A DNA stretch of 64,000 nucleotides from CBDFGQ01 sp965247295 (GTDB lineage Bacteria > Chloroflexota > Dehalococcoidia > Lucifugimonadales > JAGWBF01), in the NCBI GenBank assembly GCA_965247295.1, contig CBDFGQ010000007.1:372001-436000 (forward strand). The letters are read 5' to 3'. Each line of letters starts with the position of its first letter. The stretch's first letter is position 1. Below the pieces are notes generated by a model. That model worked only from the letters and a program-made list of their open reading frames with translations. It was not told the DNA's origin and did no database searches. Shown piece by piece: positions 50,560-60,500 of the stretch. The position numbers were made by a program, and so were the translations under genes.

Positions 50560-50676
50560 CCACGTTTCCCATTCTGACCCTCCGGATGTCCACTTCCCCG
50601 GCTAGCCTCACTACGATGTAGCCCCAGGGTATGGAACCCAGGAGGAAACCCAGGAAGATGCCCGTTGCGGCCAGCC
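50560..50676 (-). pseudogene. N-terminal remnant of a second plsY-like gene
   Basis: On the minus strand the frame reads LAATGIFLGFLLGSIPWGYI followed by VVRLAGEVDIRRVRMGNV. It aligns with the first helix and motif 1 of PlsY (compare ASYVLGSIPSAYVAGRI and IDIRAVGSHNVGA in the intact gene next door). After GNV the frame continues as unrelated proline/glycine-rich sequence, and there is no start codon before the preceding stop. It is a decayed paralogue or partial duplication 130 bases downstream of the intact plsY. Confidence 0.55.
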
Positions 50677-50807
50677 CTCAATTCACCCGTGCGGCCTACC
50701 GCTGCCGGTTTGTGCAGCCATTACCATATATCGGTGAGGGCGCAGAGTAAAGTACACGGGCGGCTGAAGATGTAGAGGAATGGGTGGCTCGGGGCGAGGA
50801 GGGTCGG

Positions 50808-51425
50808 TCACTCGAAGGAGAAGAGGGCCAGCAGATCTCGCTGGCGGAGGGCGGAGACCGTCTGATGCCAGGAACGGCCCAGGTAGGTGGCGGTCACTAT
50901 AAGGGCCAGGAACAGGCACAACAGGATGGCCACCATCCCCTGACCAGAGAGTATGATGAGGGCGTTAAGCAGTATAAACCCCAGGGCCGTACCGAGGACC
51001 ACGTTCCGGGCCAAGAGGGCAGCTAGAACGGAGGGAGCCAGGGCCATCAGTGTGAGCCAGGGCGCCACGGTGAGGGATACACCCAGCACCGTGGCCGCTC
51101 CCTTGCCGCCGCGGAACCCAAGGAACACAGGCCAGTTGTGCCCGGCAGCCACTCCAATGCCGCCGTAGAAGCTCGCCCAGTCGGAATCGCCCAGCCACGT
51201 GGAGATAAGGATCGCCGACGATCCCTTTAAGGTATCGGCTGCCAGGACGGCTATGGCGGTCCCGGGCCCTACCTGATGAAAGATGTTCAGCGCTCCGACG
51301 TTGTGGCTTCCCACGGCCCGGATATCGATTCCACGGGCAATCCGTCCGGCAACGTAGGCCGAAGGTATTGAGCCGAGAACGTAGGAGGCGAAGAGGATCA
51401 GGATTGCCTGCGCCGGTTCCACCAA
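50808..51425 (-). CDS. plsY: Glycerol-3-phosphate acyltransferase PlsY
   Basis: Transfers acyl groups from acyl phosphate to glycerol-3-phosphate, the first step of phospholipid synthesis. 205 residues with about five to six membrane helices. Motif 1 is GSHNVGALN, the phosphate-binding loop is GHNWPVFLGFRGGKGAAT, and the later conserved region is NALIILSG. The usual motif-1 serine-glycine-asparagine is altered (SHN for SGN), still a known variant type but worth noting. Short remnant of a second copy lies downstream. It is 15 nt downstream of the SRPBCC gene, on the same strand. Confidence 0.88.
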   Translation of the reverse strand: MVEPAQAILILFASYVLGSIPSAYVAGRIARGIDIRAVGSHNVGALNIFHQVGPGTAIAVLAADTLKGSSAILISTWLGDSDWASFYGGIGVAAGHNWPVFLGFRGGKGAATVLGVSLTVAPWLTLMALAPSVLAALLARNVVLGTALGFILLNALIILSGQGMVAILLCLFLALIVTATYLGRSWHQTVSALRQRDLLALFSFE

Positions 51426-51440
51426 TGGACCTCGTTCCCT

Positions 51441-51932
51441 TCAGCGTTGCCCGGCCCTGCGATACACATGGCTCCGGGCGGCACGGGCCTCGGCGGCGGC
51501 CTTCAGATGGTGCATGTGACTCTTGATAACCGAATTATACTTGGGCCTGACATAGAGCCAGGCGGTGAGCCATCCGATGCCCGGCAGCAGCGCAAGCCTG
51601 CACTCTATCTTTCCACGGTACCGAAGCTCGGTCCCCGTCTCAAGCGCCACCAGATTGAATTCCTCATCGGAGAAAACGAGGGGCCCTTCTAGGTGGGTAA
51701 AGGTGATCCTCTCCGGTGGGTGCAGTTGCACTTCCTCGACGGTACGGTAGGTGCGCTTTCCCGACCTGGTGAAGAACTCGGCTATCAGAGTATTCCCATC
51801 TCGCTCCAGGACGCGCGAGGACTCCCCCTCGGCCCCAGGTAGACTGCCCTTCCCTATTGCGCTTAACATCTGGAAGACCATGTCCCGGGGGGCATCGATG
51901 TACACCTTTTGCGTGGCCAGCTTGACCTTCAT
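51441..51932 (-). CDS. SRPBCC-family (START/Bet v1-like) protein
   Basis: 163 residues. KVKLATQKVYIDAPRDMVFQ begins the helix-grip fold. VEEVQLHPPERITFTHLEGP and GTELRYRGKIECRL are typical strands, and a long amphipathic C-terminal helix (SVIKSHMHHLKAAAEARAAR) closes the cavity. Such proteins bind or modify hydrophobic ligands; no catalytic residue is evident. Probably co-transcribed with plsY, which follows closely, hinting at lipid-related ligands, but that is inference. Confidence 0.75.
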   Translation of the reverse strand: MKVKLATQKVYIDAPRDMVFQMLSAIGKGSLPGAEGESSRVLERDGNTLIAEFFTRSGKRTYRTVEEVQLHPPERITFTHLEGPLVFSDEEFNLVALETGTELRYRGKIECRLALLPGIGWLTAWLYVRPKYNSVIKSHMHHLKAAAEARAARSHVYRRAGQR

Positions 51933-52096
51933 GTATCCAGCTCGCCTTTAATACAGGTTACCTACCATTGAGATGCGGGCCGACACCGACTGGGTTCCGC
52001 GCACAAGGGCGAGACGTTCGAACCGTGGCCGGGAATGGGACATTTCTCCGATAACGCTGGCCGAGGGGCTCCGGAGGATAGCCGTGGAGGGAGTTG

Positions 52097-52173
52097 TGGT
52101 GGGCGGTAGAGGACTCGAACCTCTGACCCCTGCCATGTCAAGGCAGTACTCTAACCAACTGAGCTAACCGCCC
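52097..52173 (-). tRNA. tRNA-Val (GAC)
   Basis: On the minus strand the acceptor arm GGGCGGT (from 52173) pairs with ACCGCCC. The D arm is GCTCAGTTGGTTAGAG, the anticodon stem-loop is CTGCC-TTGACAT-GGCAG with anticodon GAC (valine), and the T arm has GGTTCGAGTCC. The 3' CCA is encoded (52097-52099). All four arms close. Confidence 0.97.
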
Positions 52174-52299
52174 GCTGTACGTGTGATTGTAGACAAACGG
52201 TATTGCAAGACCTGGCCGCCGGGCTGGGTATTTCATCTCATTCCAATTAAAAGTGTAGCGAGGGAAGGTAGCCGGGTCAAGGACTCGAGCTGGGTGGCT

Positions 52300-53313
52300 T
52301 TAGCCAGAAGGGTCAGCCCCCTTCCAGGCAACCCCCACCAGTTCGGCTATGTCCCCGACACCGTACTCTCCCATGTACGCCCGCAGGCCGTCAAGTACCT
52401 CCAAGGGTGTGCGGAATTCCGCCAGGTTGGCGCTTCCTATCTGCACCGCGCTGGCCCCCGCCATGATGTACTCCAGGGCATCCCTGGCCGTGGAAATGCC
52501 TCCGACGCCTATAATCGGGACATCCACCGCCTGGGCCGTCTGATAAACCAGGGCCACCGCCACGGGACGCAGAGCGGGACCCGACATGCCACCGGTAATC
52601 CCTCCCAGCACCGGCCTTCGGGTCTCCACGTCGATGGACATGGCAGGGATGGTGTTGGTGATGGTAATAGCGTCGGCTCCAGCCTGGGCGACCGCCTGCG
52701 CTATGGGAACGATGTCCGGTACATTGGGGCTGAGCTTGGGTATGACCGGCAGAGATGTGGCGGCCTTCACACGGCTGACCGTTTCGCCTGCCATCTCGGC
52801 ACTGTGGCTGAAGTAGGCGCCATTGTCAACGTTGGGGCAGCTGAGGTTGAGCTCCAGGGCGGCAATACCTGGGGTACCCTCGGCCATGGTGGCCATGATA
52901 CCGAACTCCTCCACCGTCTCGCCCGCTATGCTCAGGGCCACGGGGAGCTTCCAGGTCGCCCAGACCGGGGCCAGCTCCTCCAGGGCAGCCTCGATGCCCG
53001 GATTGGTAAGCCCCACCGAGTTAAGGAATATGGAGGCTCCCTCTTGCCGGGCCCGCCGATAGGACGACGGAAACCAGCGAGGCTCCGGGTTCCCCTGCCT
53101 GGACCGCCTGGTAACCGTTTTTGCCACGACGGCGCCAAGCCGCTGGAAGTCCACTACCTCCACAGAGGGATCCAGATCGTCCCACAGCCCCCTGCCGTAC
53201 CCATCCCAACCGAAGGTCCCGGAGGCGATCATGACCGGATTGGCCAGGTCAAGGCCCACAGAATGACGTGGCGCGATCTCGGTAGACAGGTTGGGTTCGC
53301 CGGTTGCCCTCAA
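52300..53313 (-). CDS. pyrD: Dihydroorotate dehydrogenase, class 1B
   Basis: FMN enzyme of pyrimidine synthesis, 337 residues from TTG 53313. NPVMIASGTFGWDGYG, SIFLNSVGLTNPG and the active-site loop ELNLSCPN with the catalytic cysteine identify a cytosolic (class 1) enzyme. IPKLSPNV, ADAITITNTI and IGVGGISTARDA complete the barrel. Class 1B enzymes need an FAD/2Fe-2S partner (PyrK), which is not adjacent. The gene begins 17 bases after the rpoC stop, so it is probably carried on the rpoBC transcript. Confidence 0.9.
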   Translation of the reverse strand: MRATGEPNLSTEIAPRHSVGLDLANPVMIASGTFGWDGYGRGLWDDLDPSVEVVDFQRLGAVVAKTVTRRSRQGNPEPRWFPSSYRRARQEGASIFLNSVGLTNPGIEAALEELAPVWATWKLPVALSIAGETVEEFGIMATMAEGTPGIAALELNLSCPNVDNGAYFSHSAEMAGETVSRVKAATSLPVIPKLSPNVPDIVPIAQAVAQAGADAITITNTIPAMSIDVETRRPVLGGITGGMSGPALRPVAVALVYQTAQAVDVPIIGVGGISTARDALEYIMAGASAVQIGSANLAEFRTPLEVLDGLRAYMGEYGVGDIAELVGVAWKGADPSG

Positions 53314-53330
53314 CGTGGGGGCCCCCTGCT

Positions 53331-56300
53331 TTAATCTTCGCTGGACTCCTTGAAGATCTCCTCCCCGGCCTCGTGTCCGTTCTCGTGAAGGCTAGCCGAG
53401 GGCGCCGCGTCGCCTGCCTCATGCCCGTCCATGGGGACGGGAGGACCAGGTGATTCTTCATGTCCTTGGTCCACGGTTTCGTGACCATTAGATGGTGGTG
53501 GTTCAACCATGTCGAACCAGGTACCGGAGAAACCGTCGCCATCCCGGCCGGCCGGCAGCTCTTTTGGCTCGGGCAGTGGGAAGTGGGAGATGGCCGGTAT
53601 CAGCCTGCCAATTATCACGTTTTCCTTAAGACCCAGCAGCCGGTCACGAGCTCCGGTAGTCGCCGCCTCCGTCAGCACCCGGGTCGTCTCCTGGAAGGAG
53701 GCCGCGGCGAGGAAGCTATCGGTCAGAAGCGATGCCCTGGTCACTCCCAGGAGGACTGACTTTGCGGTTGACGGTTCCCCGCCCTCCGCCAGCACCTTGG
53801 CATTCTTGTCCTGGAACTCAAACCTATCGACGATTTGGCCAGGAATGAACTCGGCGTCACCAGGCGTATCCACCTGCACCCGCCGCAACATCTGGCGAAG
53901 TATCACCTCAATGTGCCTATCGTGAATGCTGACGCCCTGCGAGCGATATACCCGCTGGACCTCCCCTACCAGGTAACGCTGAAGCTCTTCCTTGCCCCTG
54001 ATCCTCAGTATGTCGTGGGGATTTAGGGGACCAGCCGTGAGGGCATCGCCCGCCTTTACGGAGGAGCCGCTTTCCACCAGGATATAGGCGGAGGCGGGGA
54101 CTATCTGGCTTCGCTCCTCCAGGTCCTCCCAGATGATAGAAAAGCCATCCGGGCCTGTTACTACTGTGCCGCCAATGTTGGCCACGATTGCCGGCGGCTC
54201 GGCCTCCTGCTCGCCCTCCTCCGAGGGCTCGGGAAGGGCACGGGCCAGGGATGTCCCGGCTTGAACCTGCTGGCCGTCGTCCACCAGCAACTCGAACCCC
54301 TGGGGGAGGGAGTAGTCTTCCCGGTACTCTTCACGGCTTATCACTCGCAGTCGTCGGCCGTCGGCTTCGTCTTCAACCACCACCACCCCGTCTATGTCGG
54401 CGAGGACGGCGAAACCCTTGGGCACTCGGGCCTCGAAAAGCTCCTCCACACGGGGCAGTCCGCTGGTAATGTCCAGTCCCGCCACGCCCCCGGTATGGAA
54501 GGTTCTCATGGTCAACTGGGTGCCCGGCTCCCCGATGCTCTGGGCAGCGATGATTCCCACCGCTTCGCCTTTATCCACAAGCCGTCCGGTGGCGGGAAGT
54601 CGGCCGTAGCATAGCCGGCACACCCCACGCCGGGCCAGGCACGGCAGGGGAGAGCGCACGTACACTTCGGTGATGCCAGCCTCGGAAATGACCCCAACCC
54701 GCTCCTCGACAATCTCCTGGTCGCGGTCCACGAGGATCTCGCCGGTATCGGGATGGGCAATGGGGACCGCCGCTATACGGCCAAGCATGCTCTCCTCGAC
54801 CGGCGAGACGAGAGGGTCCTGGGGTGTGGCCTTAAGCCATATTCCTTCGGTCGTGCCACAATCCTCCTCGAGGACGATCACTTCCTGGGATACATCGATG
54901 AGCCTGCGGGTCAGGTAGCCGCTGTCGGCGGTCCTAAGGGCGGTGTCGGCCAGACCCTTCCTGGCTCCGTGAGTTGATATGAAGTACTCCAGTGCCGTAA
55001 GGCCCTCTCGGAAGCTTGACTTGATCGGCAAGTCGATAATCCGGCCTTTGGGGTCGCTCATGAGGCCGCGCATTCCGGCCATCTGTTTGATCTGCGCGAT
55101 ATTTCCCTTTGCACCGGACACAGCCATCATGGCCACGCCACCGTAGTTGGACATCTCCTCTTGCACTATTTTTTCCATCTGGTCGCTGGCCTGAGTCCAG
55201 GTGCCTACGGTCCGGTTGTACCGCTCCTCCTCGGTTACTAAGCCCAGTATGTACTGCTCTTCAAACTCCTCCACCTGCCGGTTGGCTTCCTCGATGATCG
55301 GGCCCTTCCTAGGCGAGACCTGGATGTCGTTTATGCCAATAGTGATACCCGAGCTTGTAGCGTATTGGAAACCCAAGGACTTGACCCGGTCCAGGACATC
55401 GGACGCCTCTTGTTGGCTGAGGTTGCGGGAGCACTCGGCGGTGAGGTCCTTGAGGGCCGCCTTGTCCATGAGCTGGTTCTTGGGGATTATCTGTGGAGGC
55501 AGCACCTCGTTGAACAGCATCCGGCCCAAAGTGGTATTGAGCCAGGAGCTTGCACCATTTTGCACACGGACCTCTATCTCGGCCCGCAAGTCCAGATACC
55601 CGGCCTCGTAGGCGATCCGTGCCTCGTCGAAGCCGGTATACCGCTTCCCAGTTCCTTTCGCTCCGGCTTCGATATCCGTGACATAATAGCAGCCGAGAAC
55701 CATGTCCAGGGTGGGGGCCACCAAAGGCTCACCTGAAGCTGGGGAGAGCATATTGTGGACGCTGATCATGGTTTCCTTCGCCTCAGCCACCGCCATCCTG
55801 GAGAGGGGCACGTGGACGGCCATCTGGTCCCCATCGAAGTCGGCGTTGAAGGCGGAACACACCAGGGGATGGATCTGTATCGCACTGCCCTCAATAAGTA
55901 CGGGCATGAAGGCCTGGATACCCAGCCTGTGGAGAGTTGGCGCCCGGTTGAGAAGCACGGGCCGATCTTTGATTACGTCCTCTAGGATGTCCCAGACCTC
56001 GGGCCTTGCCTTCTCCACCATCCTCTTGGCGCTCTTTATGTTGGGAGATATGCCCAATAACACCAGGCGGTGCATGACAAAGGGCTTGAACAGCTCAAGG
56101 GCCATGCGTTTTGGCAGGCCGCACTGGCCAAGCGCCAGCTCCGGTCCCACCACGATCACGGAGCGGCCGCTGTAGTCCACCCGCTTCCCCAGCAGGTTCT
56201 GTCGAAAGCGGCCCTGCTTTCCCCTGAGTAGGTCCGAAAGGGACTTCAGCTTGTGGTTGTGGCTACCCTGTATGGGACGACCCCTCCTGCCGTTATCTAT

Positions 56301-57584
56301 CAGGGCGTCCACCGCCTCCTGGAGCATCCTCTTTTCGTTGCGCACGATTATCTCAGGGGCGCCCAGGTCAAGCAGTCTCCTCAAGCGGTTGTTGCGGTTG
56401 ATGACCCGCCTGTAGAGGTCGTTCAGGTCGCTGGTGGCGAACCTTCCCCCATCAAGCTGCACCATGGGACGCAGGTCTGGAGGAAGCACCGGCAGCACAC
56501 TGAGAATCATCCACTCTGCCTTGTTACCGCTCCGGCGGAGGGCTTCCACCACCTTCAGCCTCTTTATGGCCTTCTTGCGCCTCTGCCCGGAGGTAGAACG
56601 CATCTCCGACAGCAGGTGCTCCCGAAGGGCCTCCAGGTCGATCTGGCGAAGGATCTCCAGAATGCCCTCGGCCCCCATCATGGCCTTGAACACGTTGCCC
56701 GTGTGCTCTTTCAGCTCACGAAGGCGGCTATCGGCTATGAGTTTGCAGACCCGCAGGTCCTCCAGCTCATCTATTCTGGATTGCATCTCAGCGTGGAGCT
56801 TGCCCTCTTCCTCCGCCAGATTCGCCCGGATAGCGTCTATCTCCACCTCGGTGGCCAGCCGCTCTTGTTCCAACTCCTCCTCGCTCTTGGGCTCGTCTGA
56901 GGATGACAACTCGCCGGCCGGTGGCTCCAGTTGCGCGCTGCCATCGTCGGCGGACTCTCCCTGGGTGGAAAGCTGGTCATTAGCTCCCTCGACTTCAAGG
57001 CCATCCTGCGCCTCCAAGACCGGGGAGGCTTCAAAACGCTGTCTTAGCTGGGCGACGGTGGCTTCCGTCAACTCCCGCCGCTTCTGGACTTCGTGTTCGA
57101 ATTTCGTCTGCTCATCCTCGAGAGCGTGCTGCCGGGCCTCGTCGCCCACGGAAACCACGATGTGCTGCGCGAAGTAAAGAACCCGTTCTAGATTCCGGGG
57201 AGATAGGTCAAGGAGCAGTCCCAATCGGCTGGGCGTACCCTTGCTAAACCAGATATGGGCCACGGGTGAAGCCAGGCTAATGTTTCCCATCCGCTCGCGG
57301 CGCACCTTCGATCGGGTCACCTCTACACCGCAGCGGTCGCATACGACGCCCCTGTAGCGGATCCGCTTGTATTTCCCGCAGAAACACTCCCAGTCCTTGG
57401 TAGGTCCGAAGATACGCTCACAGAAGAGCCCATCCTTTTCGGGCCGGAGGGTCCGGTAGTTTATGGTTTCGGGCTTTGTCACCTCGCCATGAGACCAGCT
57501 GCGGATCTGTTCAGGAGAAGCTATGGAGATCCTTATGACGTTGAAGCTGGTGGCCTGAGTCTCGATCCTATCTGGCATATTCAT
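53331..57584 (-). CDS. rpoC: RNA polymerase subunit beta-prime
   Basis: 1417 residues. The first zinc site is C67, C69, C82, C85 (ECFCGKYKRI ... VVCDRCGVEV). The catalytic magnesium loop is NADFDGDQM (D582, D584, D586). The second zinc region is LPCLARRGVCRLCYGR, and bridge and trigger-loop sequences (MAGMRGLMSDPKGRIID) are intact. Between the clamp zinc finger and the coiled coil, residues ~150-290 include an acidic, Ser/Glu-rich insertion that interrupts the usual sequence. The C-terminal ~70 residues form another acidic, Gly/His-rich tail. It begins six bases after rpoB. Confidence 0.97.
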   Translation of the reverse strand: MNMPDRIETQATSFNVIRISIASPEQIRSWSHGEVTKPETINYRTLRPEKDGLFCERIFGPTKDWECFCGKYKRIRYRGVVCDRCGVEVTRSKVRRERMGNISLASPVAHIWFSKGTPSRLGLLLDLSPRNLERVLYFAQHIVVSVGDEARQHALEDEQTKFEHEVQKRRELTEATVAQLRQRFEASPVLEAQDGLEVEGANDQLSTQGESADDGSAQLEPPAGELSSSDEPKSEEELEQERLATEVEIDAIRANLAEEEGKLHAEMQSRIDELEDLRVCKLIADSRLRELKEHTGNVFKAMMGAEGILEILRQIDLEALREHLLSEMRSTSGQRRKKAIKRLKVVEALRRSGNKAEWMILSVLPVLPPDLRPMVQLDGGRFATSDLNDLYRRVINRNNRLRRLLDLGAPEIIVRNEKRMLQEAVDALIDNGRRGRPIQGSHNHKLKSLSDLLRGKQGRFRQNLLGKRVDYSGRSVIVVGPELALGQCGLPKRMALELFKPFVMHRLVLLGISPNIKSAKRMVEKARPEVWDILEDVIKDRPVLLNRAPTLHRLGIQAFMPVLIEGSAIQIHPLVCSAFNADFDGDQMAVHVPLSRMAVAEAKETMISVHNMLSPASGEPLVAPTLDMVLGCYYVTDIEAGAKGTGKRYTGFDEARIAYEAGYLDLRAEIEVRVQNGASSWLNTTLGRMLFNEVLPPQIIPKNQLMDKAALKDLTAECSRNLSQQEASDVLDRVKSLGFQYATSSGITIGINDIQVSPRKGPIIEEANRQVEEFEEQYILGLVTEEERYNRTVGTWTQASDQMEKIVQEEMSNYGGVAMMAVSGAKGNIAQIKQMAGMRGLMSDPKGRIIDLPIKSSFREGLTALEYFISTHGARKGLADTALRTADSGYLTRRLIDVSQEVIVLEEDCGTTEGIWLKATPQDPLVSPVEESMLGRIAAVPIAHPDTGEILVDRDQEIVEERVGVISEAGITEVYVRSPLPCLARRGVCRLCYGRLPATGRLVDKGEAVGIIAAQSIGEPGTQLTMRTFHTGGVAGLDITSGLPRVEELFEARVPKGFAVLADIDGVVVVEDEADGRRLRVISREEYREDYSLPQGFELLVDDGQQVQAGTSLARALPEPSEEGEQEAEPPAIVANIGGTVVTGPDGFSIIWEDLEERSQIVPASAYILVESGSSVKAGDALTAGPLNPHDILRIRGKEELQRYLVGEVQRVYRSQGVSIHDRHIEVILRQMLRRVQVDTPGDAEFIPGQIVDRFEFQDKNAKVLAEGGEPSTAKSVLLGVTRASLLTDSFLAAASFQETTRVLTEAATTGARDRLLGLKENVIIGRLIPAISHFPLPEPKELPAGRDGDGFSGTWFDMVEPPPSNGHETVDQGHEESPGPPVPMDGHEAGDAAPSASLHENGHEAGEEIFKESSED

Positions 57585-57590
57585 CCTCTC

Positions 57591-60500
57591 TTAACCTTCC
57601 AGGTTCTCTTCCACGTGTTCCACTTCTTCCACTTCTTCCAGGCTTTCCACTAGCTCCTCCGTGGGTACGGGGGCCCGCTCCTCTTCGTTCAGAAGCTCCA
57701 CCGACAACCCTAGGCTCTGGAGTTCCTTGAGCAGCACGTTGAAGGACTCGGGCACTCCAGGCTGCACTATATCATCCCCTTTTACAATGGCCTCGTAGGA
57801 CTTTACTCGTCCGGCGACGTCATCGGACTTGACGGTGAGGACCTCCTGCAAGTTATGGGCGGCGCCATAGGCCTCCAGGGCCCAGACCTCCATCTCGCCG
57901 AATCGCTGCCCACCAAACTGGGCTTTCCCTCCCAACGGCTGTTGGGTTATTAGGGAGTAGGGGCCCGTCGAGCGGGCGTGAATCTTGTCCTCCACCAGAT
58001 GTATGAGCTTCAACATATATATGTAACCCACCGCCACCGGTTGATCGAAAGGCTGTCCTGTGCGGCCATCGTAGAGGGTGACCTTGCCAAAGATTGGCGG
58101 GGCCAGCTTTTGTTCCCTGTGGACCCTCGCTGTCTCATTCCTGAGCTGCTCTACATCCAGGTCAGAGGTTTCCACTCCCGCCTCTTGCTGAAGCCATATT
58201 CTCATGCAGGCTTCTGTGGCTTCTCCTAATGCGGAGTCGTCGAACAGGCGCTGGCCATCGTAGCCCTGCTCAGTTAGCCACGCCATGACCCGCTCTGTGT
58301 CTACACCGCGATTGGAGGTTGAGGGGGATGGGTCAATGGCGCCGGCACTCTGGGCGAACCATGCCCTGGCGAGCCCGTCTTCCAGGGATACATCCCTTGC
58401 CCCATCGAATACGGGGCTTGTGGCTCGGAAGTTGAGGATCTTGGCCGCCCATCCCAGGTGGGTCTCCAGTACCTGCCCCAGGTTCATCCTGGACGGCACG
58501 CCCAGGGGGTTTAGGATGATGTCCACTGGGGTGCCATCGGCAAGGAAGGGCATATCCTCCTCGGGCAATATACGGGCTATAACCCCCTTGTTGCCGTGTC
58601 TTCCTGCCATCTTGTCCCCTATGGATATCTTTCGGGTCTGGGCCACCCAGACCCTCACCGCCTCGTTGACCCCTGGCGGAAGCTCGTCCTTGTTCCGTCT
58701 GACCAGGACCTTTACGTCTATGACCTTGCCCCGTTCACCGTGAGGAACCCTCAGGGACGTGTCCTTGACGTCGCGAGACTTTTCCCCGAATATCGCCCGG
58801 AGCAGCTTCTCCTCGGCCGTGAGCTCCGTCTCGCCTTTAGGGGTGACCTTCCCCACCAGCACGTCGCCAGGGCCGACCTCGGCGCCTATGCGAATGATGC
58901 CCCGCTCATCCAGATCGCGCAGGCTCTCTTCGCCCACGTTGGGCATATCCCGAGTAATCTCCTCGGGTCCCAGCTTTGTCTCGCGGGCCTCCATCTCGTA
59001 CTTCTCTATGTGAATCGAGGTGAAATAGTCGTCCTTGACCAACTTCTCGCTGATGATCACCGCGTCCTCGTAGTTATATCCCTCCCAGCTCATGAAGACC
59101 ACGAGCACGTTCTGACCCAGGGCGAGCTCGCCCCGGTCAGTGGAGGAGCTATCGGCCAGCACATCCCCGACGTGCACCCGATCGCCCTTCTGTACTGTGG
59201 CCCGCTGGTTAAAACAGGTGCCCTGATTTGTCCGGGCGAACTTGATCAGGCCGTGGGTCTGCCGCTGGCCCTGCCCATCCTTTACGACAACCTCTACGCC
59301 GGTGACGGACTCTACCGCGCCGTCGAGCTCGGCCTGAATCACCTGTCCGCTATCTCTGGCCACCCGTCCCTCGATTCCAGTGCATACCAGGGGCGCCTGA
59401 GGACGCAGCAGGGGTACCGATTGGCGTTGCATGTTGGAGCCCATCAGGGCCCGGTTGGCGTCATCGTGCTCCAGGAAGGGTATCAGGGAGGCGGACACAC
59501 TGGTGATCTGCATGGGCGATACGTCCATGTAGTCCACCATCTCGGGCGATTCCTCGGAGTATTTCTCGCCGATCCTGACTTCCACCCTGTCCCGCACGAG
59601 CTGATGTTTGGCATCCAGCACCACGTTTGCCTGGGCGATGACAAACCGCTCCTCTTTGTCCGCCGACAGGTAGGTGATGTCTTCGCTCTTCACGGATACA
59701 AATGGCCTGACCCGTATGTTCGTAGCCGGGAGGGCGGCGATCTTTGGCAGCGTTCTCCTGGTGATCACGGTGCCTTGACGGGCGATTAGCTTGTCGGTGT
59801 CATCCCGCACTTCCTGGCCCAGTCTGCGGCCTTCTAGGTCTGGGTCGGAGTTGGCGAGTTCTCTGTGGACCCGACGGTAAGGCGACTCGATGAATCCCAT
59901 GGGGTTAATCCTTGCGTAGGTGGCCAGGGAGCTAAGCAGGCCGATATTGGGACCCTCCGGACTCTCTATGGGACATATGCGACCGTAGTGGGAGAAATGT
60001 ACGTCTCGAACATCGAATCCGGCCCGCTCTCTGGAAAGTCCGCCGGGGCCCAGCGCGGACAGCCTCCGCTTGTGGGTCAACTCTGCCAGGGGATTTGTTT
60101 GGTCCATGAACTGGGAGAGCTGGGATCCGCCGAAGAATTCCCTGACGGCAGCCACCACCGGCCGTATGTTTACCAGTGCCTGGGGCGTTGCTTGCTCTGG
60201 ATCGATGAGGGTCATCCGCTCCCTCACCATACGCTCCATCCGCAGCATGCCCACCCTCATCTGGTTTTGGACAAGCTCCCCTACCGCTCGCACCCGCCTG
60301 TTGCCCAGGTGGTCGATGTCATCGGTGGACTCCTGACCGTTGTTCACCTGGATCATTATGCGGAACATAGCTATGAGGTCCCCTCTGGTCAACGTGCGGG
60401 TTGCAGGGGCGTCTCCGTTTTGGTCCCGGTGCAGCCTGCTGTTGAGTTTGTAGCGGCCCACCTTTCCAAGGTCGTAGCGCCTCGGGTCGAAGAAGAGGTC

